Under the pieces are notes generated by a model that made no database searches, was not told the origin of the DNA, and was given only the letters and a program-made list of their open reading frames with translations. Positions 1-9,078 of a stretch of DNA of 64,000 nucleotides are shown here, one piece after another. Position numbers and translations under genes: made by a program. This DNA is from Embleya sp049739465. GTDB lineage: Bacteria; Actinomycetota; Actinomycetes; Streptomycetales; Streptomycetaceae. Location: assembly GCF_049739465.1 (NCBI RefSeq), contig NZ_JBMHHY010000015.1, forward strand, positions 214,171-278,170. The letters are read 5' to 3'. Numbering within the stretch: the stretch's first letter is position 1; each line of letters opens with the position of its first letter.

Positions 1-90
1 CTTCAAGAGCGCCGACGGATCGGCCAGGAGCACGCTGGTGTCGAGGACATACGTCCGGTGCTGCGGAGCACGGCGTTGGATCGTGGCCAC
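1..90 (-). CDS. PhoH-family protein, 5' end only (PIN plus PhoH type)
   Basis: The first 30 codons of a gene that runs off the left edge. The peptide starts at a GTG (V-A-T-I-Q-R-R) and contains the stretch TYVLDTSVLLADPSALL. Its Asp-Thr-Ser motif and following Leu-Leu-Asp/Ala-Asp pattern are how the PIN domain of actinobacterial PIN-PhoH proteins begins. These proteins join a PIN ribonuclease domain to a PhoH P-loop ATPase/helicase domain. The adjacent isoprenyl synthase lies upstream on the same strand, an arrangement I recall from streptomycetes. Only the start of the PIN domain is visible, so PhoH identity rests on this motif and the context. Confidence 0.7.
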   Translation of the reverse strand, partial: MATIQRRAPQHRTYVLDTSVLLADPSALLK

Positions 91-152
91 GGAGTGCCTC
101 GCCCCCTCTCAGGGCACGCGCACCGTGCGCCCTGATCGCTCGGAGTCCGGGC

Positions 153-170
153 CCCGGCCCGAAGGCCGGG
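153..170 (-). terminator. Hairpin in the uppS-phoH gap
   Basis: A perfect 7-bp stem (CCCGGCC / GGCCGGG) closes a CGAA loop in the 291-bp gap 91-381 between the isoprenyl synthase and the PhoH gene. There is no T run on either side. It could be a terminator for the synthase or part of the phoH leader. The rest of the gap shows no open frame with a convincing start. Confidence 0.4.
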
Positions 171-381
171 TGCCCGGCCCTCCTGTCGCCGTGAACAGTG
201 GAGCTTGAAGTGCACGGAAGGGCCTCCCGGGCAGGTGACGGGGTGTCACCCACATATCGCACCGGCCCACATGATGTGCGCCGGCCCGACGGGGTTATTC
301 CCGTCCGGGGCCCCTCCAACACAAACCGGATGATCACACACCGGTGGAACGCCGGGTCCGGACAAGCCGGCTGACGAGGCG

Positions 382-1149
382 TCAGGCGCCGTAGCGGCGG
401 TGCCGGGCGGAGTAGTCGCGCAGCGCCCGGAGAAAGTCGACCTTGCGGAAGTCCGGCCAGAAGGCCTCGCAGAAGTAGAACTCCGAATGCGCGCTCTGCC
501 ACAGCAGGAAACCGGACAGCCGCTGTTCACCCGACGTTCGGATGACCAGGTCGGGATCGGGCTGGCCGCGGGTGTAGAGGTGTTCGGCGATGTGCTCGAC
601 GTCGAGCACTTCGGCCAGTTCCTCGATCGAGGTGCCCTTGCCGGCGTGCTCCTGAAGCAACGAGCGGACCGCGTCGGCGATCTCGTGCCGGCCGCCGTAG
701 CCGACCGCGACGTTGACGAACACCCCGGTCAGGTCCGCGGTCTCGGCCTCGGAGCGCTTGAGCACCTCGCGCGTGTGTACGGGCAACAGGTCGAGTGCGC
801 CGACCGGGTGCACCCGCCAGCGGCGCGCGGCGGCCAGGTCGCCGACCGCGTTCTCGATGATCCCCATCAGGTCGGCCAGCTCGTCGGGCGGCCGATTGAG
901 GTTGTCGGTGGACAGCAGCCACAGGGTGACCACCTCGACGCCGACCTCTTCGCACCAGGTGAGCAGTTCGTGGATCTTGTCGGCACCCTTGCGGTGTCCC
1001 TCGGCCACTTGTGCGCCGTACGCCTTCGCCCAGCGGCGGTTGCCGTCCAGGATGACGCCGACGTGACGCGGTATCACCGTACGGTCGAGCGACGCCTCGA
1101 TGTGCTTGCCGTACGCGCCGTATGCGAGGTCCCGCAGGCCCATGTCCAC
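382..1149 (-). CDS. Isoprenyl transferase (cis-prenyl diphosphate synthase)
   Basis: A 255-residue Z-type prenyltransferase of the UppS family, which condenses isopentenyl diphosphate with an allylic diphosphate in the cytoplasm. The catalytic Asp35 is in HVGVILDGNRRWA (29-41). The STDNLNR motif lies at 80-86. The diphosphate-binding RTSGEQRLSGFLLWQ stretch (204-218) and SEFYF follow near the C terminus. The length is normal. The short N-terminal extension (GLRDLAYGAYGKHIE) resembles the second, short-chain synthase of actinomycetes rather than the recO-linked UppS, so product length cannot be assigned. A second Met at residue 3 is an alternative start. Confidence 0.93.
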   Translation of the reverse strand: MDMGLRDLAYGAYGKHIEASLDRTVIPRHVGVILDGNRRWAKAYGAQVAEGHRKGADKIHELLTWCEEVGVEVVTLWLLSTDNLNRPPDELADLMGIIENAVGDLAAARRWRVHPVGALDLLPVHTREVLKRSEAETADLTGVFVNVAVGYGGRHEIADAVRSLLQEHAGKGTSIEELAEVLDVEHIAEHLYTRGQPDPDLVIRTSGEQRLSGFLLWQSAHSEFYFCEAFWPDFRKVDFLRALRDYSARHRRYGA

Positions 1150-1359
1150 CTGCTCCTCCGTCCGTGATCACCCGCGCCGAAAACCCTACTCCCGTCCGAC
1201 GCCCCTCGATGTCACACGCGGCGGAGGACGGGCGTGAAGATGCGGTGAAGGTCGGCTTCGCGGCGGCGTGTCGCGATTGCCGCGCGTTCGCCCCGAAGCC
1301 GGCGACCGGGTGCGGTCCGGCGCGGATCCGGCGCGGCGGGAATCCGGTCGAAACGCCGA

Positions 1360-1390
1360 GGGCCCGACGGGAAGGGATCCCGCCGGGCCC
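1360..1390 (-). terminator. Terminator downstream of pckG
   Basis: An imperfect hairpin with outer arms GGGCCCG/CGGGCCC and inner arms CGGGA/TCCCG around a 5-nt loop, separated by one A:C mismatch. It lies 33 bp past the pckG stop codon. There is no strong T tract, which is common for terminators in this GC range. The remainder of the gap 1150-1422 shows no gene. Confidence 0.6.
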
Positions 1391-1422
1391 GGAGCGTACC
1401 GGTATTTTGACGTCGAGTCAGC

Positions 1423-3225
1423 TCAGCCGGCGAGTCGTGCGACCAGCTTGTTGTACTCGTCCCACAGCCCCTGCGGGGTGTGCGAGCCGAACTTCTCCAG
1501 GTGCTCGGGAACCAGCCCGGCCTCCTGCTTCCAGATCTCCCGGTCCACCGTCAGCAGCAGGTCGAGTTCCGCGTCGGTGAGGTCGAGGCCCTTCAGGTCC
1601 AGGGACTCGCGGGTGGGCAGTACGCCGATCGGGGAGTCCACGCCGTCGGCGAGTCCTTCCAGGCGCTCGACGATCCACTTGAGCACCCGGCTGTTCTCGC
1701 CGAAGCCCGGCCAGACGAACTTGCCGTCCGCGTCCTTGCGGAACCAGTTCACGTAGTAGATCTTCGGCAGCTTGTCGGCCGAGGTGGCCTTGCCGATGTC
1801 CAGCCAGTGCGCCATGTAGTCGCCCATGTTGTAGCCGCAGAACGGCAGCATGGCGAACGGGTCGCGGCGCAACTCGCCCACCGTGCCCTCGGCGGCGGCG
1901 GTCTTCTCCGAGGCGACGTTCGCGCCGAGGAAGACGCCGTGCTGCCAGTCGAAGGACTCGGTGACCAGCGGCACCGCGCTGGCCCGCCGGCCGCCGAAGA
2001 GGATCGCCGAGATCGGCACCCCCTTCGGGTCCTCCCACTCGGGCGCGATGGTCGGGCACTGCGCGGCCGGGACGGTGAACCGCGCGTTGGGGTGGGCGGC
2101 GGGGGTCTCCGAGTCCGGAGTCCAGTCGTTGCCCTTCCAGTCGATCAGGTGCGCGGGCGGTTCCTCCGTCATGCCCTCCCACCAGACGTCGTTGTCGTCG
2201 GTGAGCGCGACGTTGGTGAAGACCGAGTTGCCCCACATGGTCTTCATCGCGTTGGCGTTGGTGTGCTCGCCGGTGCCCGGCGCCACCCCGAAGAAGCCCG
2301 CCTCGGGGTTGATCGCGTAGAGCCGGCCGTCCTCGCCGAAGCGCATCCAGGCGATGTCGTCGCCGACGGTCTCCACCGTCCAGCCCGGGATGGTCGGCTG
2401 GAGCATCGCCAGGTTGGTCTTGCCACACGCGGACGGGAAGGCGGCGGCGATGAACTTCGGCTCGGCGCCCGAGGGAGGCGTGAGCTTCAGGATCAGCATG
2501 TGCTCGGCCATCCAGCCCTCGTCACGCGCCATCACCGAGGCTATGCGCAGCGCGTAGCACTTCTTCCCGAGCAGGGCGTTGCCGCCGTAGCCCGAGCCGT
2601 AGGACCAGATCTCCCGGTCCTCGGGGAAGTGGGTGATGTACTTCTCGCTGTTGCACGGCCACGGCACGTCCGCCTCGCCCTCGGCGAGCGGTGCCCCGAC
2701 GGTGTGCACGGCCTTGACGAACTCGCCGTCGGTGCCCAGGAAATCGAGCACCGGCTGACCCATCCGGGTCATCGTGCGCATGGAGACCGCGACGTAGGCG
2801 GAGTCGGTGATCTCGACGCCGTAGGCGGACAGCGGCGAACCGACCGGACCCATGCAGAACGGCACCACATACATCGTGCGGCCACGCATCGAGCCGGCGA
2901 ACAGGCCGCCGAGCCTGGTGCGCATCTCGGCCGGGGCTATCCAGTTGTTGGTCGGACCCGCGTCCTCCTCCTTTTCGGAGCAGATGTAGGTCCGGTCCTC
3001 GACGCGCGCGACATCCCGAGGGTCGGAGGTCGCGTAGTAGCTGTTGGGGCGCTTGTTTTCGTCGAGCTTGCGGAAGGTGCCCTTCTCGACGAGGAGGTCG
3101 GCGAGGCGCTGGTACTCCTCTTCCGAACCGTCACACCATTCGATTCGGTCGGGCTGAGTCAGCTGGGCGATCTCGCTCACCCAGTCGAGCAGCTGCCTGT
3201 GTTTCGTCGGGACCTCGTTGGCCAC
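1423..3225 (-). CDS. pckG: Phosphoenolpyruvate carboxykinase (GTP)
   Basis: A 600-residue cytosolic PEPCK of the GTP-dependent class, converting oxaloacetate and GTP to PEP, GDP and CO2 in gluconeogenesis. The nucleotide-binding loop FPSACGKTN is at 263-271 with the class-typical Cys267. The metal-binding VGDDIAWM is near 287-294. The INPEAGFFGVAPGT segment follows at about 305-318. The length matches the family. The GTG start is preceded by GGAG at suitable spacing. The gene stands alone, with a terminator-like hairpin just downstream and a 244-bp gap to the divergent hemolysin III gene. Confidence 0.97.
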   Translation of the reverse strand: MANEVPTKHRQLLDWVSEIAQLTQPDRIEWCDGSEEEYQRLADLLVEKGTFRKLDENKRPNSYYATSDPRDVARVEDRTYICSEKEEDAGPTNNWIAPAEMRTRLGGLFAGSMRGRTMYVVPFCMGPVGSPLSAYGVEITDSAYVAVSMRTMTRMGQPVLDFLGTDGEFVKAVHTVGAPLAEGEADVPWPCNSEKYITHFPEDREIWSYGSGYGGNALLGKKCYALRIASVMARDEGWMAEHMLILKLTPPSGAEPKFIAAAFPSACGKTNLAMLQPTIPGWTVETVGDDIAWMRFGEDGRLYAINPEAGFFGVAPGTGEHTNANAMKTMWGNSVFTNVALTDDNDVWWEGMTEEPPAHLIDWKGNDWTPDSETPAAHPNARFTVPAAQCPTIAPEWEDPKGVPISAILFGGRRASAVPLVTESFDWQHGVFLGANVASEKTAAAEGTVGELRRDPFAMLPFCGYNMGDYMAHWLDIGKATSADKLPKIYYVNWFRKDADGKFVWPGFGENSRVLKWIVERLEGLADGVDSPIGVLPTRESLDLKGLDLTDAELDLLLTVDREIWKQEAGLVPEHLEKFGSHTPQGLWDEYNKLVARLAG

Positions 3226-3426
3226 GATCGCTCCATTTCGCGCCCGGGACGGCGAGTCCCCGGCGTCGGGTTGAGGGTTGCGGGGATTTTATCCGGTCGG
3301 TCGAACGCAGCACCGCCCGGGACCGGGCCCCACCTGGAAGTTGTGCCCCGTACCGGACCGAAAACCCCAAAGACGTGCGGTTTCGCGCCCCTCCGGGACA
3401 AGATCTCCCGTGATGCGTCTCACTTT

Positions 3427-3459
3427 GTACTTACCAGTAACTTACGTGGGCGTAAGTAC
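3427..3459. promoter_or_regulatory. Nested inverted repeat upstream of the hemolysin III gene
   Basis: GTACTTAC (3427-3434) and GTAAGTAC (3452-3459) are perfect inverted arms. A second pair, CTTACG/CGTAAG, is nested at 3441-3456. The block contains several TTAC/GTAA words and is far more AT-rich than its surroundings. It ends 10 bp before the chosen ATG. The spacing and symmetry suggest an operator, for example of a TetR-type repressor, overlapping the promoter or leader. No local gene is an obvious partner. Confidence 0.55.
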
Positions 3460-3469
3460 ACTCGGGCTC

Positions 3470-4135
3470 ATGAGTGTGGACGCGCACGGCTTCAAGGCGC
3501 CCTTGTCGCCCATCAAACCCAGGCTGCGCGGATGGATCCACGCGGGGACCTTTCCCCTCGCGGTGGCCGCGGGCATCGTTCTGGTCGCCCTGGCCGGGGA
3601 CACCAAATCCCGCATCGCGTGCGGGGTGTTCGCGCTGACCGCGGCGATGCTTTTCGGCACCTCCGGGGTCTACCACCGCGGCAACTGGGGGCCGCGCGGC
3701 GAGGCGGTGTTGCGCCGGCTCGATCACGCCAACATCTTCTTGATCATCGCGGGCACGTACACCCCGTTGACCATCCTTTTGCTGGGCAAAAGCGACCAAA
3801 TCCTGCTGTGGGTGGTGTGGATCGGGGCGCTCGCCGGGATCGGTTTTCGGGTGTTCTGGATCGGCGCGCCGCGCTGGCTCTACACCCCGATCTATGTCGC
3901 GCTGGGCTGGGCGGCGGTGTTCTATCTGCCCGAGTTCATGCGCCAGGGCGGCGTCGCGGTGGTGGTCCTGGTGATCGTCGGCGGCGTGCTCTACAGCCTC
4001 GGCGCGGTGGTCTACGGGATCAAACGGCCCAACCCGTCGCCGCAGTGGTTCGGCTTCCACGAGGTCTTCCACGCCTTCACACTGCTCGCCTTCGCGAGCC
4101 ACTTCGTCGCCGTCGCGTTGGTCGCACTCGGCTGA
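3470..4135 (+). CDS. Hemolysin III family membrane protein
   Basis: A 221-residue integral membrane protein of the hemolysin III/PAQR-like family with about seven predicted transmembrane segments. The conserved metal-site pattern is present: GVYHRG (His69), then DHANIFLIIAGTYTP (84-98), and a C-terminal FHEVFHAF...SHF block that contributes histidines. The name derives from a Bacillus protein; the cellular role in actinobacteria is unclear. I chose the ATG at 3470, just after the inverted repeat, because the frame upstream lacks family sequence. A strong terminator follows. Confidence 0.88.
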   Translation: MSVDAHGFKAPLSPIKPRLRGWIHAGTFPLAVAAGIVLVALAGDTKSRIACGVFALTAAMLFGTSGVYHRGNWGPRGEAVLRRLDHANIFLIIAGTYTPLTILLLGKSDQILLWVVWIGALAGIGFRVFWIGAPRWLYTPIYVALGWAAVFYLPEFMRQGGVAVVVLVIVGGVLYSLGAVVYGIKRPNPSPQWFGFHEVFHAFTLLAFASHFVAVALVALG

Positions 4136-4151
4136 CCGACCACACTCCTCG

Positions 4152-4199
4152 GCCCGAAGGCCCGCAGCTCCGTTCGGAGTTGCGGGCCTTCGGGCTTTT
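4152..4199 (+). terminator. Strong intrinsic terminator after hemolysin III
   Basis: A perfect 15-bp stem (4152-4166 with 4181-4195) encloses a second small stem (CTCC/GGAG around GTTC) and is followed directly by TTTT at 4196-4199. It closes the hemolysin III transcript before the exporter gene. Confidence 0.9.
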
Positions 4200-4307
4200 C
4201 CGGGTTTTCCCCCGAGCTTGGGCTGCTCTTTGCCGAGAATCCTGACGGTCGGTCGATTTTGAGAGTTACTGTCATAAGGCAGAGACACTCAATCGAAGGG
4301 GTATGTC

Positions 4308-5906
4308 ATGGACGCGACGAAGCCTGGTCCGGACCGGACGACAAAGGCCGAGGGGCCGCCCGACCCGAGGCGGTGGTGGGCGTTGGGCGCGCTGGTGATC
4401 GGGCTGCTCGTGGTCGGCCTGGACACCACGATCATCAACGTGGCGATGCCGACGATGAGCGATCAACTCGGCGCTAGCACGGGCGATCTGCAGTGGATCG
4501 CCGACTCGTACATCGTGGTGTTCGCGGCGCTGATGCTCCCGGCCGGACTGATCGGCGACCGCTACGGAAGGCGGCGCTTCCTGCTCGTGGGGCTCGCCAT
4601 ATTCGGCGTCGGCTCGGTGGTCGGCGCGCTGGTCGGCTCGGTCGAGGGGGTGATCGCCGCCCGTGCGCTGATGGGCGTCGGCGGGGCGTTCATCATGCCG
4701 CTGTCGTTGTCCATCCTGCCCTCGCTCTTTCCGGCCGCCGAGCGCGGCAAGGCGATCTCGGTCTGGGCCGCGAGCACGGCGCTCGGCATCCCGCTCGGCC
4801 CGATCCTGGGCGGGCTGCTGCTCGAGCACTTCTGGTGGGGCTCGGTGTTCCTGATCAACATCCCGATGGTCGCGCTGGCCCTGCTCGTATGCACAGTCCT
4901 GCTCCCGGTGTCCCGCTCGGCCGACGCGCCCAAGGTGGACATCGCGGTCACCACCCTGGTCGTCACGGGACTGACCACGCTGATCTTCGCGCTGATCGAG
5001 GCGCCCGAGTGGGGCTGGAGCGACGCCCGCGTACTCGCGTTGTTCGGCGCGGCGGGGCTGCTCATCGTGGGCCTGGCGGTGCGCGAGACCAGGGCCCGGC
5101 AGCCGATGATCGACTTCCGGCTCTTCCACGACCGCAACTTCCTGTGGGGCACGGTCGCCGCGCTGGTGCCGTCCTTCGCGATGGCCGGCGTGTTGTTCCT
5201 GATCCCGCAGCGGTTCCAGAGCGTGGACGGGCACAACGCGCTCGGCACCGGACTGCGGCTGCTGCCGCTGCTGGGCGGGCTGTTCGTGACGGCGCTTTCC
5301 GGCGACAGGCTCGTGCCCAGGTTCGGCTACAAGGTGGTCATCCCGAGCGGACTGCTCGTGCTCGGCACGGGGCTGCTGATGGGCGCGGCCGGCTCGGTGC
5401 ACGACGGATACGGGTGGACGGCCTGCTGGCTGACCGTGACCGGCCTGGGCATCGGCCTGTCGCTGGTGCCCTCGATGGACGCGGTGATGGCCAACCTGGC
5501 GCCGGAGCGGGCCGGGATGGGGTCGGCCCTGGTGCAGACGCTGCGCCAGGTGGCGGGCGCGCTCGGGGTGGCGATCCTGGGCAGCGTGCTCGCCTCCGCG
5601 TACCTGGACCGGCTCGACACGAGCGGACGGCCCGGTCGGGTCGTGGGCGCCGCGCGCGACTCGATCGGCGGCGCGGCCAAGGTGGCGGGCCACGGCGCGG
5701 ACCCGGCGCTGCTCGACTCGGCCCGCGAGGCGTTCGTCCACGGGATGAATCTGAGCCTGCTGATCTGCGGCGTCGCTGCGCTGGTGCTCACCGTCGCGGT
5801 GGCGACCTTCCTGCCCCGCCGCGCCGGCGGCGACCCGGCGTCTGCGGGCGACCCGACCGTACCGGGAGAATCGGAGCATGACCGCGAAGGAGTCCTCCAT
5901 CCCTGA
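4308..5906 (+). CDS. MFS drug exporter, DHA2 (EmrB/QacA) type
   Basis: A 532-residue proton-driven multidrug exporter of the 14-helix DHA2 family. The motif LDTTIINVAMP (38-48) in helix 1, the loop 2-3 motif GDRYGRRR (83-90), and GVGGAFIMPLSLSIL in helix 4 are diagnostic. The start ATG at 4308 follows GAAGGGG. The last 29 bp overlap the downstream TetR gene, so exporter and regulator form a two-gene operon. This suggests that the TetR protein represses the unit and responds to a compound carried by the pump. The substrate cannot be predicted. Confidence 0.92.
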   Translation: MDATKPGPDRTTKAEGPPDPRRWWALGALVIGLLVVGLDTTIINVAMPTMSDQLGASTGDLQWIADSYIVVFAALMLPAGLIGDRYGRRRFLLVGLAIFGVGSVVGALVGSVEGVIAARALMGVGGAFIMPLSLSILPSLFPAAERGKAISVWAASTALGIPLGPILGGLLLEHFWWGSVFLINIPMVALALLVCTVLLPVSRSADAPKVDIAVTTLVVTGLTTLIFALIEAPEWGWSDARVLALFGAAGLLIVGLAVRETRARQPMIDFRLFHDRNFLWGTVAALVPSFAMAGVLFLIPQRFQSVDGHNALGTGLRLLPLLGGLFVTALSGDRLVPRFGYKVVIPSGLLVLGTGLLMGAAGSVHDGYGWTACWLTVTGLGIGLSLVPSMDAVMANLAPERAGMGSALVQTLRQVAGALGVAILGSVLASAYLDRLDTSGRPGRVVGAARDSIGGAAKVAGHGADPALLDSAREAFVHGMNLSLLICGVAALVLTVAVATFLPRRAGGDPASAGDPTVPGESEHDREGVLHP

Positions 5907-6507
5907 CCTGCCCGTCGCCCCCGTGGGGCTGCGCGAGCGCAAGAAGATCAAGACCCGTCAGGCGATCCGCCGCGAGGCCTATCGACTCTTTCGCGAGCAC
6001 GGCTACGAGGCGACCACCGTGGATCAGATCGCCGAGGCCGCGGAGATCTCGCCCAGCACGTTCTTCCGCTACTTCCCGAGCAAGGAGGACGTGGTGCTCA
6101 CCGACGAGTACGACCCCCTGCTCGTGGAGGTCCTGCGCACCGCGCCCGAGGGCACCAGCCTGATCCGGATCGTGCGCACGGGTGTGATGGACGCGATGCG
6201 CAAGATCATCCGGGAGGACCGCGAGGAGATGGCGACCCGGATGACCCTGGTGCTCAATGTGCCGGCGCTGCGTCGACGCACGTACGAACAGCAGTTGGAG
6301 TCCTGGACGTTGATCGCGACCGCCTACGCGGCCCGCACCGGCCGCCCGGCGCACGACTTCGAACTCCGGGTGGCCGCGGCCTCGATCAACGCGGCAATGT
6401 CCGAGGCACTCCGGACCTGGGCCGAGGGCGGCTGCGTGGCGGACCCGGTGGAGTTGGTCGACCGGGCGCTTGCGCAGCTGGAGACGGGGTTGCGGGAGAG
6501 CCCGTGA
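5878..6507 (+). CDS. TetR family transcriptional regulator
   Basis: A 209-residue TetR regulator. The N-terminal helix-turn-helix (about residues 25-71) contains ATTVDQIAEAAEISPSTFFRYFPSKED, split here across two short motifs: ATTVDQIAEAAEIS and PSTFFRYFPSKED. The alpha-helical C-terminal ligand domain is of the type often seen next to DHA2 exporters. The start lies inside the 3' end of the exporter gene, which implies translational coupling and cotranscription. It probably controls its own operon; the DNA upstream of 4308 is the place to look for its operator. Confidence 0.9.
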   Translation: MTAKESSIPDLPVAPVGLRERKKIKTRQAIRREAYRLFREHGYEATTVDQIAEAAEISPSTFFRYFPSKEDVVLTDEYDPLLVEVLRTAPEGTSLIRIVRTGVMDAMRKIIREDREEMATRMTLVLNVPALRRRTYEQQLESWTLIATAYAARTGRPAHDFELRVAAASINAAMSEALRTWAEGGCVADPVELVDRALAQLETGLRESP

Positions 6508-6929
6508 CGATGATGGCGGCGGGGCGCGGGTGCGGCCTTGATGACGGGGCCCGGCGGAGTAGCGGTGGGCAGGCCGGAGCCACGGGCGCGTGTCACCGGG
6601 CGTGGGGGGCGTGGTGCGGGGTGCGGGGCGGCCTCCGCGCCCGTTTCGGAGCCGGTCGGGCTTGGGGCGACCGCTCCGGGTCGCGGGCGCGGGCACGGGT
6701 TGTGGGCGCGGGCACTCCGCGGGCGCTGGGTACGGGCCGACCCCACGCCCGTTTCGAAACGGGTCAGGCGCAGGCCGACCGCTCCGGGCACGGCCCCGGC
6801 CTCGGGCACGGCCTCGGGCACGGGTCGCGGGCGCTGGGTGCGACGCCGGGCCCGACGCCGGGGCAGTCGGGGCAGTCGGGGTGGTCGGGGTGGTCGGGGC
6901 GGGGGCAGGTCGGCTGCCCCCGCCCGGCG
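6508..6929. repeat. GC-rich degenerate repeat region without a gene
   Basis: This 422-bp gap between convergent genes is extremely GC-rich and internally repetitive. Two diverged copies of a block that reads CCCGTTTCG followed by a GACCGCTCCGGG core occur near 6640-6690 and 6750-6790. GCGGGCGCTGGGT recurs at about 6719 and 6828. From about 6854 to 6905 there is a run of GTCGGGGCA/GTCGGGGTG units. Open frames exist only because stops are rare. No gene is called. Confidence 0.6.
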
Positions 6930-8993
6930 TCAGGCTCGGGCCACTGCCTTGGCCAATACCTGGTCTGCCAGTTGTTCGGGGTCGGTGACCGGGGCGGCGC
7001 AGGTGAAGTGGCGGCATACGTAGGCCGCCGGGCGGCCGTCCACCAGTGGGCGGTCGCGGAGCAGCGGGACCGGGTGTTCGTCGGTCGGGTCGCCCATCGC
7101 CACCACCGCGCCGGGGGCGGTGGACATCAACGCGGTCAGGTAGAGCGCCCAGGTCGCGTCCTGGTCGCGCGGCCCGACCACGGCGATCTCGCGCGGGCCG
7201 TCCAGCCACGCCTCGGCCACCGCCAGCCCCCAGCCGACCTGGCGCGGCGCCTGCGCGGCCAGCACCCGGACCAGCCCGAGCGCGCGCCCGGCCGCCTCGC
7301 GGTGCTCGGCCGAGCCCAGGTGCGCCGCATAACCGAGCAGCGCGCCGGCCGCGCCGGTCCAGCCGGACGGGGTGACCCCGTCGGAGGGGTCCTGCGGCCG
7401 ACGGAACAGCACCTCGGCGTCGTCGGCGGTGTCGTAGAACGCGCCGTCCTCGGCCACGAAATGCCCGAGCACCACGTCCACGAGCACCCCGGCGAAGGTC
7501 AACCACGCGTCGTCCGAGGTGACCGCGTACAACGCCAGGAAACCCTCGGCCACATCCGCGTAGTCCTCCAGGACACCCGCGTTCGGCCCCGGCCGCCCGT
7601 CGCGCGAGGTACGCACCAGGCGGTCTCCCAGCTCGTCGTCCTCGTCCCCGCCCAGATGCACCGCGAGCAGCAGATCGGCGGCGGCGAGCGCGGCATCCAG
7701 CAGGTCCGGGCGGGAGAACAGCGTGCCCGCCTCGGCCAGCGCCGCGATGGCCAGCCCGTTCCACGCGGCCACCACCTTGTCGTCCCGCCCCGGCCGGGCC
7801 CGCGACTCCCGCGCGGCCAGCAACTTCGCCCGTACGTCGGTCAGTCGCTCGATGTCCTCGGGATCGTCGAGCAGTTGCAGCACCGACTTGCCGTGCTCGA
7901 ACGTGCCCGCCTCGGTCACCGCGAACACCTCGGCCGCCCACGCACCGTCCTCGGCCCCGAGCACCTCGACCAGCTCGGCCGGGGTCCAGGCGTAGTACGC
8001 CCCCTCCACCGACCGCCCGTCCGCGTCCAGGCTGTCCGCGTCCAGCGCGGAGGCGAACGCGCCCTCGGGCGTGCCCAGTTCGCGAACCACGAAGTCGGCC
8101 GTCTCCAGCGCGATCCGACGCGCGAACTCACTCCCGGTGGCCCGCCACAGGTGGGTGTAGACCCGAATCAGCTGGGCGTTGTCGTACAACATCTTCTCGA
8201 AGTGCGGCACCACCCACGCCTCGTCCACCGAGTACCGCGCGAACCCGCCCCCGAGCTGGTCGTAGAGACCACCCCGAGCCATCGCCTCACACGTCTCCTG
8301 GGCAAGCTCCAGGGCCTGCTCGGACCCGGTCCGGGCATGGTGGCGCAGCAGAAACTCGAGCACCATCGACGGCGGGAACTTGGGCGCGTGGCCGAAGCCC
8401 CCGTGCACGGTGTCGTAGTCACGCGCGAGCAACTCCAACGCGCCGGCCAGGTCCTCGGCGGTCGGCGCCGCACCGTCGACGTGCAACTCACGCGGGGCGG
8501 CCAGGGACGTGGCAATCTGCAGACCGGCCCGACGCACCTCGTCGTTGCGGTCGGTCCAGGCCGTCTTGACCGCGTGCATCAGCTGCCGGAACGAGGGCAT
8601 CCCGTGCCGGGCCTCGTTCGGGTAGTACGTCCCGCAGTGGAACGGCTCGCCATCGGGCGTCGCGAACACGGTCATCGGCCAGCCACCCTGGCCCTGGTTC
8701 ATCGCGACCGTGGCCTCCATGTAGACCGCGTCCACATCCGGGCGTTCCTCGCGGTCGACCTTGATCGCCACGAAGTTGGCGTTGACGATCGCGGCGGTGG
8801 CCTCGTCCTCGAAGGACTCGTGCGCCATCACGTGGCACCAGTGGCACGCGCTGTACCCGACGCTGAGCAGGATCGGCACATCACGGCGACGGGCCTCCGC
8901 GAACGCCTCCTCACCCCACGGCCACCAGTCGACGGGGTTGTCAGCGTGTTGCAGAAGGTAGGGCGAGGTGGATCCGGCAAGGCGATTAGGCAT
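6930..8993 (-). CDS. Thioredoxin domain-containing protein, DUF255 (YyaL/SSP411-like)
   Basis: A 687-residue protein with an N-terminal thioredoxin-like DUF255 domain followed by an (alpha/alpha)6-barrel region like that of N-acylglucosamine 2-epimerases. The family signature is intact: SPYLLQHADNPVDWWPW (10-26), the redox-like C50-H-W-C53 in YSACHWCHVM, and the FVAIKVDREERPD segment (74-86). The biochemical role is not established. I chose the ATG at 8993 because family sequence begins there and AAGGATGG lies upstream. It is convergent with the TetR gene across a repeat-rich gap. Confidence 0.9.
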   Translation of the reverse strand: MPNRLAGSTSPYLLQHADNPVDWWPWGEEAFAEARRRDVPILLSVGYSACHWCHVMAHESFEDEATAAIVNANFVAIKVDREERPDVDAVYMEATVAMNQGQGGWPMTVFATPDGEPFHCGTYYPNEARHGMPSFRQLMHAVKTAWTDRNDEVRRAGLQIATSLAAPRELHVDGAAPTAEDLAGALELLARDYDTVHGGFGHAPKFPPSMVLEFLLRHHARTGSEQALELAQETCEAMARGGLYDQLGGGFARYSVDEAWVVPHFEKMLYDNAQLIRVYTHLWRATGSEFARRIALETADFVVRELGTPEGAFASALDADSLDADGRSVEGAYYAWTPAELVEVLGAEDGAWAAEVFAVTEAGTFEHGKSVLQLLDDPEDIERLTDVRAKLLAARESRARPGRDDKVVAAWNGLAIAALAEAGTLFSRPDLLDAALAAADLLLAVHLGGDEDDELGDRLVRTSRDGRPGPNAGVLEDYADVAEGFLALYAVTSDDAWLTFAGVLVDVVLGHFVAEDGAFYDTADDAEVLFRRPQDPSDGVTPSGWTGAAGALLGYAAHLGSAEHREAAGRALGLVRVLAAQAPRQVGWGLAVAEAWLDGPREIAVVGPRDQDATWALYLTALMSTAPGAVVAMGDPTDEHPVPLLRDRPLVDGRPAAYVCRHFTCAAPVTDPEQLADQVLAKAVARA

Positions 8994-9078
8994 GCCACCA
9001 TCCTTGCGTGCCGACGCCCGCAAGACCCGTCAACCCCACCGCGCGCCGTACGACGCCCGGCTCCGCCACCATGCGCTG

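Noticed and set aside
1480..4245. A 921-codon open frame on the plus strand opposite pckG and running through hemolysin III.
   Set aside because: It is the antisense shadow of pckG created by GC-rich third positions; its translation is Arg/Gly/Ala/Val-rich with no domain, whereas the opposite strand encodes a full PEP carboxykinase.
4250..4300. Possible TetR operator before the first exporter.
   Set aside because: GAGAGTTACTGTCATAAGGCAGAG has some symmetry, but no arms longer than three bases pair cleanly, so I did not annotate it.
6508..6929. Open frames of more than 130 codons in the gap after the TetR gene.
   Set aside because: Low-complexity Arg/Gly/Pro products in several frames at once; no start with a suitable ribosome site and no family match.
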